NCBI GenBank assembly: GCA_022592435.1
Contig: JABYQS010000029.1
Coordinates: forward strand, 210,664-274,663
DNA length: 64,000 nt
Origin: Cerioporus squamosus
Lineage: Eukaryota > Basidiomycota > Agaricomycetes > Polyporales > Polyporaceae
Direction: 5' to 3'
The notes beneath the pieces were generated by a model. It searched no databases, had not been told where the DNA came from, and saw nothing but the letters and a program-made list of their open reading frames with translations. A program made the translations under genes and the position numbers. Position 1 is the first letter of the stretch, and the number at the start of each line of letters is the position of its first letter. Below, piece after piece: positions 58,750 through 64,000 of this stretch.

Positions 58750-59583
58750 ATGGACTCGAAGAAGAAGGTTCGTTTCGCGGACATTCCGCGCACACCTTCC
58801 CCCTCCTCGTCGAGTACATCGTTCGGCTCGTCTCCCGGCCCGTCAACGCCCCCTCAGCTCTACCCCGTACGCTCCTCGCCAGTGGTAGCTCCACCTATGG
58901 ATATCCCGACATGGCAGCTGAACACACCCAGGCCCAGTACCGTGCCTATGCCACCTCCTCCCTGCATCCCCGCAGTAATCAACGTCGAGCCCGACAGTGG
59001 GCCGAGTATCGACCCGCTACTTACAGCTCCTCATCACCATGCGCACCCCCCGCCCCTGCGGTGGGACGTCGCCGAGCACCCAAACAATATCAAGCTCGGG
59101 AGCGTTGGCTCACCTCGAGCACGAGAGCTATCTCATGAGGACCTCGCGAGCTGCGCAGTGCGGAGGAGCGCAAGCGGCAGTCCGTTGATGCTCAGGCGCA
59201 TTTCGCTCGTGTTCCCTGGTCTCCCGCTCACGGTCGAGATCGAGCCTGCCGACGCACCAGTGTGGACGTCTACCCCACTTCCACACCTGACCGTCGGGGA
59301 CGTGCTGTACGGCCTGTACAAGGCCCTCCGGCTATCTGTTCCACCGCCGGAGTTTGATGCGCTCAGTCGAGCGCATCGGGAGTCGATCAACCGGGCGTTC
59401 AAGAAGCGGCTGGCGAGCGATCGCGAGAACTACGAGAAGAACGTTCATCATGGCGTGCGGCGCATTGACTATCTGGGCGAGATGCGCCAGTTCGTGGGTC
59501 TTCGGCCTGCTTCCAGGCTGGAGATCCCCGCTGGACAAAGGAAGGGGGAGGTGTTCGTTGTCGTTCTCGCCCGGGCTCATTAG
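58750..59583 (+). CDS. DUF6699-domain protein B
   Basis: Single exon, 277 aa, start MDSKKKVRFADIPRTPSPSS. The N-terminal 95 residues are Pro/Ser-rich and probably disordered. The DUF6699 domain begins SIDPLLTAPHHHAHPPPLRW, with WDV, continues LTVEIEPADAPVW, PHLTVGDVLYGLYKALRLSV, and ends GVRRIDYLGEMRQFVGLRPA before VFVVVLARAH. The IDPLL...WDV start and RxDYLG...F.GL end match gene A at 21.3 kb and the family in general. Function unknown. A KKKVRF stretch at the N-terminus could be a nuclear signal. Confidence 0.85.
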   Translation: MDSKKKVRFADIPRTPSPSSSSTSFGSSPGPSTPPQLYPVRSSPVVAPPMDIPTWQLNTPRPSTVPMPPPPCIPAVINVEPDSGPSIDPLLTAPHHHAHPPPLRWDVAEHPNNIKLGSVGSPRARELSHEDLASCAVRRSASGSPLMLRRISLVFPGLPLTVEIEPADAPVWTSTPLPHLTVGDVLYGLYKALRLSVPPPEFDALSRAHRESINRAFKKRLASDRENYEKNVHHGVRRIDYLGEMRQFVGLRPASRLEIPAGQRKGEVFVVVLARAH

Positions 59584-60167
59584 TTGACCTGTCCCGTGAG
59601 TCCTCCCGTCGCATCCTCGTGGCAATCTACTATCATATCCTTCCCTTGTTGATACCCTGAGGTACTGTCTTGCGTATAGCATCTTGTAGTTATGTGCTTA
59701 TATAGACATATGAAAAACTGCTCTCTTTTTATGCCCTTGGCTGACTGTCGCGGTGTACGTACTACTGTGTTGCTTGTATTAAACTTCGTCATCAAGACCT
59801 ACAGCGATCGTCCTCCCATGCTCAAGTACGTTGTGGGTTCAATAGGCCTGAGAAATTATCCGTGAGATGCTGCAGGGAACAGAAAAATTGATCTAATTCT
59901 CCGCTGGCAGAGGCAGGACATGTGGGGTCTAGACTCGAGATAATGATGATCCCAAAGCGGAAGCGGTTGTTTGGCAAGAGCTTGGGATCCTAACAATTAC
60001 ATAAGCAGGCCGAACAGAGCATTAGCGCCTGGAGCAGTTCTCTACCGCTAACAATACGCGCCTCCTGCTTCGTGCGCTCATCTCGCAGTCGACAGACCCA
60101 ACCCAGTTCGTGAACTTCTCTTGCTGTCGTTGCTTGCTTTGACACTGCTCGACGCGACTTTCTCGAC
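59584..60167. other. spacer between DUF6699 gene B and BUB3
   Basis: 3' flank of DUF6699 gene B and BUB3 promoter; nothing else seen. Confidence 0.45.
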
Positions 60168-61676
60168 ATGTCTGGTGCGACTTTGCAGTACTCTCTGGCT
60201 AGGCTTTACGGTTCACTCAACCCACCTTGATTCCAGACCAAATCGAACTCGCGTCGCCACCATTCGACAGCGTGTCTTCTGTGCGATTCTCACCCACAAA
60301 CCCTTCGCATTTGCTTGCATCATCATGGGACACGGTGAGTCGCGCTTCGCTCTGCTCAAGGCTGGGTAGAAAGGGGAGAGGGCGGGAAGAGGAGGGCGAC
60401 GCAAGGAGGAAGAAGAGGGCCGGATTGGTGGCTGGGTATGTCTCCGAACTTGCGCTCATGCACTTTGTTTAGACTGTGCGGTTTTACGACGTTACAACAA
60501 ACGAGCAAAAATCCAAATATGACCACCGAGCGGCCGTCCTTGCATGTTGCTTCTCCGACGCCACCCATGGCTTCAGTGGTGGACTGGATACCTCAGTACG
60601 AGGGTAAGGCCTTCCCCCTTCCCTATGATCGTGTCTCTGATGAGTCGGCGCGTGCATACAGACTGGACCTACAGACCGAACAGATCACCCACCTCGGGCA
60701 ACACGCCGACGCAATCTCATGTATGAACTATTCACGCTCCGAGAGTGAGTTGCCCGTTTGTCCTCCGCTCAGACCCCATCGTGACCTTCCTGCCACGGCC
60801 TGCCAGACACCCTCATCACTGGCTCCTGGGACAGGACGCTCCGGTTCTGGGACCCGCGCGCATCAAATCACCAAACATCCTCGCACGACCTCCCGGAACG
60901 CGTGTACAACATGGACCTCGTGAACCAGATCCTCGTCGTCGCGATGGCCAGCCGCCTCTTCCACATATACGACATCCGCAAGATGGACGCGGTGGCGCAG
61001 ACGCGGGAGAGCAGCTTGAAGTTCATGACGCGTGCGCTCGCGTGCATGTCTGATGGACTAGGTGCGTTGCATTCGTTGCCCCTTTGTGTTCGATCACAGC
61101 TAATGGGTGTATGCGCCTCGTTCACAGGATACGCGACCGGCTCGGTGGAGGGGCGTATCGCAGTGGAGTACTTCGACCCGAGTCCCCAAGCGCAGGAGAA
61201 GAAATACGCGTTTAAGTGCCATCGTCAGACCATCGACGACGTCGACCACGTATGGCCGGTGAATGCGCTCGCCTTCCACCCCGTGTTAGTCCCTGCATCA
61301 TGACGCCGCCCAGCATGGCCCCACTCCTACTGCTAACACGCGCAATTACTTCCCTGCAGGTATAATACGTTCGCTTCTGCTGGCTCTGATGGGACTGTCT
61401 CGATCTGGGACCACAAGTCCAAGAAACGGCTGCGGCAGTACCCGAAGTACAACTCCCCGGTGCCCTCGATCGCATTCAACTGCGACGGGACGAAGCTCGC
61501 GGTGGGTGCCAGTTATACTTGGGAAGAGGGCGAGGAAGGCGCGAAGACTGCGGAGAGGCCGGCGATCTACGTCAGGAACGTCGGGGAGGAGGTTAAGGTA
61601 AGTCTCTGCCCTACACGCCATGTTGGCCAAGCTGACGACAGCGACGCTGTAGCCAAAGGGATGGACGGGCAGCTAG
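60168..61676 (+). CDS. BUB3: spindle assembly checkpoint WD40 protein BUB3
   Basis: Kinetochore-binding WD40 propeller that recruits Bub1/BubR1 and delays anaphase. Eight exons: 60168-60174, 60237-60334, 60473-60603, 60662-60744, 60807-61061, 61128-61284, 61360-61597 and 61653-61676, 993 nt, 330 aa, the usual BUB3 length. The first coding exon is only 7 nt (ATGTCTG) and yields MSDQIELASPPFDSVSSVRF. Family marks: HLLASSWDTTVRFYDV, HGFSGGLDTSVRGLDLQTEQ, TLITGSWDRTLRFWDPRAS, ATGSVEGRIAVEYFDPS, KKYAFKCHRQ, VWPVNALAFHPVYNTFASAG and WDHKSKKRLRQYPKY. The VEGRIAVEY and KYAFKCHR motifs separate BUB3 from the related Rae1/Gle2. Confidence 0.96.
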
Positions 61677-62057
61677 ACCTGCAACCCCATGCTGGGTCAT
61701 TTGTGTTGTGTGTACTGCTGCGAGCGCGATAATTGCTTCGCAATGTGATACTAGTTCGAGAACGTCATGGTGCCGAAGATCGCAAGCAGAGTTCACCAGT
61801 AAGTCGTGTGATGGCTGACTACTTGTAGAGAGTATAACGATCGAGGTTTGCATGATTACGACTCAAGCCCAGTCTAAGTCTGGCATTGTGCTTCGGGCTC
61901 CCTGGTATGTGGCATCCGTATCATCTGAGCATACATGATTGCTGTCCATAGTACAGAGGTTACAAATGTTCCTATTGTACAGGGAAACGCGCAAGACTCG
62001 GTCAGTCGGATTCGATTGGCTTCCTGCGTACTGAGATTGCGCAATCGTCAGCAACGA
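61677..62057. other. convergent spacer between BUB3 and the HET gene
   Basis: 381 bp shared 3' flank; no gene seen. Confidence 0.5.
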
Positions 62058-63722
62058 TCATGGAATCCTGGTGGTGGAAGCCGACACACCTTTGTGTTCT
62101 TTCCTGCTTGCCCACTTCAGTTGGGACTCGGTAAGCTTCCTGGGGCCACCGATGGCAACTGTGAACGTTTCCCACGATTTGACCTCCTCTCTGAAGGTCT
62201 CGCCGAGGAAGAATGAGGCGACACGGTGCCACTTGCCCTCGAGGTGCCGCTTGACCGCTATGGCGCGAACCGGCGTATAGTCGCTGAACTTGTAGGAAGC
62301 CAAGCTGGACAGCCTGCCCTCTACCCCGACGTACACGATCATCATCTTCGTGTTTCTTGTCAACTCCTTCTCGCTGTCCACGATCCACTTCTTGCCCTCG
62401 AGGTCCTTGACATAGTAAGTCTTGCCGTCAGCCCGAAGCTCGATGGACCTGTTGGCAGATCCCGGCGTCGCGTTCCCCCGTTTGTCGGTGAGCGTGATGC
62501 TGGCCGCCTTCGCACGGATGCAGAGGTAGCCATCCTCGTCGATGACTCCGTACGGTGCCTCCCTCAGCCACCACTGGGACATGTAGGAGCCATCCATGAC
62601 CTCTGACACCTCCCGCTCCTCCCCATCTACCTTCACCGTCGCGCGCCCGGACACGATCGACTGCGGGAAAGTGGGAAAGCTCGAAAGCTGGCTCGACGGG
62701 GGTAGGTGGAACGAGGCCCCGATCCAGCTCGCGCTGTGCCGCGCGTCCATGATGCCCTTCGCAAGCGCAAGCGTCGCGGCGACACGGTCGTCCGCGTCGA
62801 ACTGCTTCGGGTTTAGCGACACGCGGAAGAGACCCATGATGCTCAAGATCATGTCCACCGGGCGCGACGACGTGCGCATGAGTGCGCTCCGCCATACCGC
62901 GCTTTGCCCGGACTCGCTCCCGCGCAGCCGAAGCGCGCCCATCGTCGCCCACACCTGCGGGGACGCATGGTGGCCAAAGACGCGGACAGGCACGACCGAG
63001 CGCGGCCCGCCGCTCGCGGGCGCGAACGACATCTTGCCGTCGACGCAGAGCTGGAGGACGTCGTCCGCGTCGGCCATCGCGCACTTGCCCTTGACGACCT
63101 CGACGACGCGCCCGCTCGTCGCGCCGCTGTACGTGCCCCGCCCGTGCGCCCACGCGAAGAGGACGAGGGACTTCTCGGGCGCGAGCAGCTCCTGCAGCGT
63201 CCACGCGCGGTGGATCCAGGGCGTGTCCTCGCCGAGGCGCGCGACGCGGCTGATGCCCGCGGGGAGGACGAACGAGACGGCGGCGCGCTTGTAGACGTGG
63301 TACATCTGCTGGATCTGCCAGGCCTTGTCGTCCCAGTTCGTCTGCATAATGCAGAGGCGGTCGAGCCAGAGAAGGCGCACGCCCTCGTGCAGCGCCGCGG
63401 CGCACACGTACGAGAGCAGCGCGGTGCTGATGCCCTCTGCCCGCTCGGAGCCGCGCGCGTTGAACGTCGGGCGCGGGGTCGACGGGGGCGAGGGGTCCGG
63501 GTACCCATACCAGACGTAGGAGACCGTCGCGTAGGGGTGGTCCTTGGGCGGGAAGAGCGAGCCGATCTCGTAGATCCGGAGAGTGTTGTGCTCGGTCACT
63601 TGCTCGCAGTCGATGAAGCGGATCTCGCCGGGGGTGCCGCAGGTAGAAAGGTCGACGCGCCGTCCGACGAGAGCACGGATCGATTTCTCATAGATAGTCT
63701 TGAGCTTGAACGGTTGGGGCAT
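62058..63722 (-). CDS. HET-domain (heterokaryon incompatibility-type) protein
   Basis: Single exon, 554 aa, start MPQPFKLKTIYEKSIRALVG at 63722. The HET domain covers about residues 60-200: PYATVSYVWYGYPD (block 1), LLWLDRLCIMQTNWDDKAWQ (block 2, with IQQMYHVYKRA) and WIHRAWTLQELLAPEKSLVL (block 3). Such domains trigger non-self recognition and cell death in ascomycetes; in basidiomycetes they are abundant and mostly uncharacterised. The C-terminal half has no known domain, contains SRPVDMILSIMGLFRVSLNP as in many basidiomycete HET proteins, and ends STTRIP. No NACHT, ankyrin or WD40 effector is fused. The lack of introns is common for this family. Confidence 0.9.
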   Translation of the reverse strand: MPQPFKLKTIYEKSIRALVGRRVDLSTCGTPGEIRFIDCEQVTEHNTLRIYEIGSLFPPKDHPYATVSYVWYGYPDPSPPSTPRPTFNARGSERAEGISTALLSYVCAAALHEGVRLLWLDRLCIMQTNWDDKAWQIQQMYHVYKRAAVSFVLPAGISRVARLGEDTPWIHRAWTLQELLAPEKSLVLFAWAHGRGTYSGATSGRVVEVVKGKCAMADADDVLQLCVDGKMSFAPASGGPRSVVPVRVFGHHASPQVWATMGALRLRGSESGQSAVWRSALMRTSSRPVDMILSIMGLFRVSLNPKQFDADDRVAATLALAKGIMDARHSASWIGASFHLPPSSQLSSFPTFPQSIVSGRATVKVDGEEREVSEVMDGSYMSQWWLREAPYGVIDEDGYLCIRAKAASITLTDKRGNATPGSANRSIELRADGKTYYVKDLEGKKWIVDSEKELTRNTKMMIVYVGVEGRLSSLASYKFSDYTPVRAIAVKRHLEGKWHRVASFFLGETFREEVKSWETFTVAIGGPRKLTESQLKWASRKEHKGVSASTTRIP

Positions 63723-64000
63723 CGTGCGTTTGTTCGTTCACTCTCCTCTCCTCGTGATGAGAAGGAAAAGCGGGAGACTGCTGTGTTGGTTGGCTTCGTC
63801 CGTGCATTGCAGTCTAAATACTGCTGGTCCATGCTAGTACTGCGCATCTAAACCACAAAAGACGCGCACGGCTTGTTTGAGAGCCTTAGGCGAACTCACT
63901 GGTGATACAGGTGCCCTGAAACCAGCGGAATGTCGTAATTTTGACCAGAGGGCTATACAGCACCCCATGCAGACAATGTTGTGTAGGTCTGGAGGCCTGA
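63723..64000. other. upstream region of the HET gene, to window end
   Basis: Presumed promoter; nothing further seen. Confidence 0.4.

Noticed and set aside
62428..63508. Long overlapping minus-strand ORFs of 219-325 codons inside the HET gene
   Set aside because: Shadow frames of a GC-rich exon, dominated by Arg/Ala/Gly; the HET frame carries all conserved motifs.
1..64000. tRNA genes and CRISPR arrays
   Set aside because: No A-box/B-box pair with a foldable cloverleaf was found by eye, and no regularly spaced direct repeats exist; CRISPR is not expected in a fungal nuclear genome.

Overview
This window is nuclear DNA of a filamentous basidiomycete, most likely an Agaricomycete of the Polyporales type. 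That placement is an inference from GC-rich coding sequence, many phase-consistent introns of about 45-100 nt, F-box/LRR gene families, two DUF6699-type proteins, two MATA-like HMG-box regulators, a DUF1996+WSC secreted protein and a HET-domain protein. There are no bacterial features. All gene models were built by eye from splice signals and reading frame; nothing was searched against a database.

Layout. 1-4.5 kb: 3' part of myo-inositol oxygenase, then arginyl-tRNA synthetase, whose first intron is 998 nt. 4.6-7.0 kb (minus): a secreted TAP-like alpha/beta-hydrolase paralogue (copy 1). 7.7-7.9 kb: relic of a short-chain dehydrogenase. 8.4-10.3 kb (minus): ER protein disulfide isomerase with two CGHC thioredoxin domains and an RDEL tail. 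10.3-16.3 kb: gene-poor, only doubtful exons. 16.3-18.2 kb (minus): HMG-box factor. 21.3-23.3 kb (minus): DUF6699 protein. 24.2-25.3 kb (minus): endonuclease III-type DNA glycosylase. 29.8-31.6 kb: second HMG-box factor. 33.4-41.1 kb: F-box/LRR gene, a diverged tandem duplication holding a truncated F-box 3' end, and other decaying exons. 41.4-43.3 kb: head-to-head ribosomal protein genes uS15 (S13) and eS6. 44.0-44.7 kb (minus): Vps68/TMEM50 family protein. 46.3-49.1 kb: DUF1996 + two WSC domains. 49.6-54.5 kb: hydrolase copies 2 and 3 in tandem. 54.6-55.8 kb (minus): Gly/Ser-rich secreted or anchored orphan. 58.8-59.6 kb: second DUF6699 protein. 60.2-61.7 kb: spindle checkpoint protein BUB3. 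62.1-63.7 kb (minus): HET-domain protein.

The window mixes conserved housekeeping genes (ArgRS, PDI, Nth, uS15, eS6, Vps68, BUB3) with lineage-specific accessory families. The most unusual content is the three secreted hydrolase-like paralogues. All three keep the TAP-like scaffold and a shared exon structure with a micro-exon, but at the site of the serine nucleophile they have Gln or His, and the glycine-rich oxyanion segment is gone. They may be a family of secreted pseudo-enzymes. A second point is an in-frame, presequence-like stretch without ATG upstream of the ArgRS start, which suggests dual cytosolic/mitochondrial targeting from a non-AUG codon.
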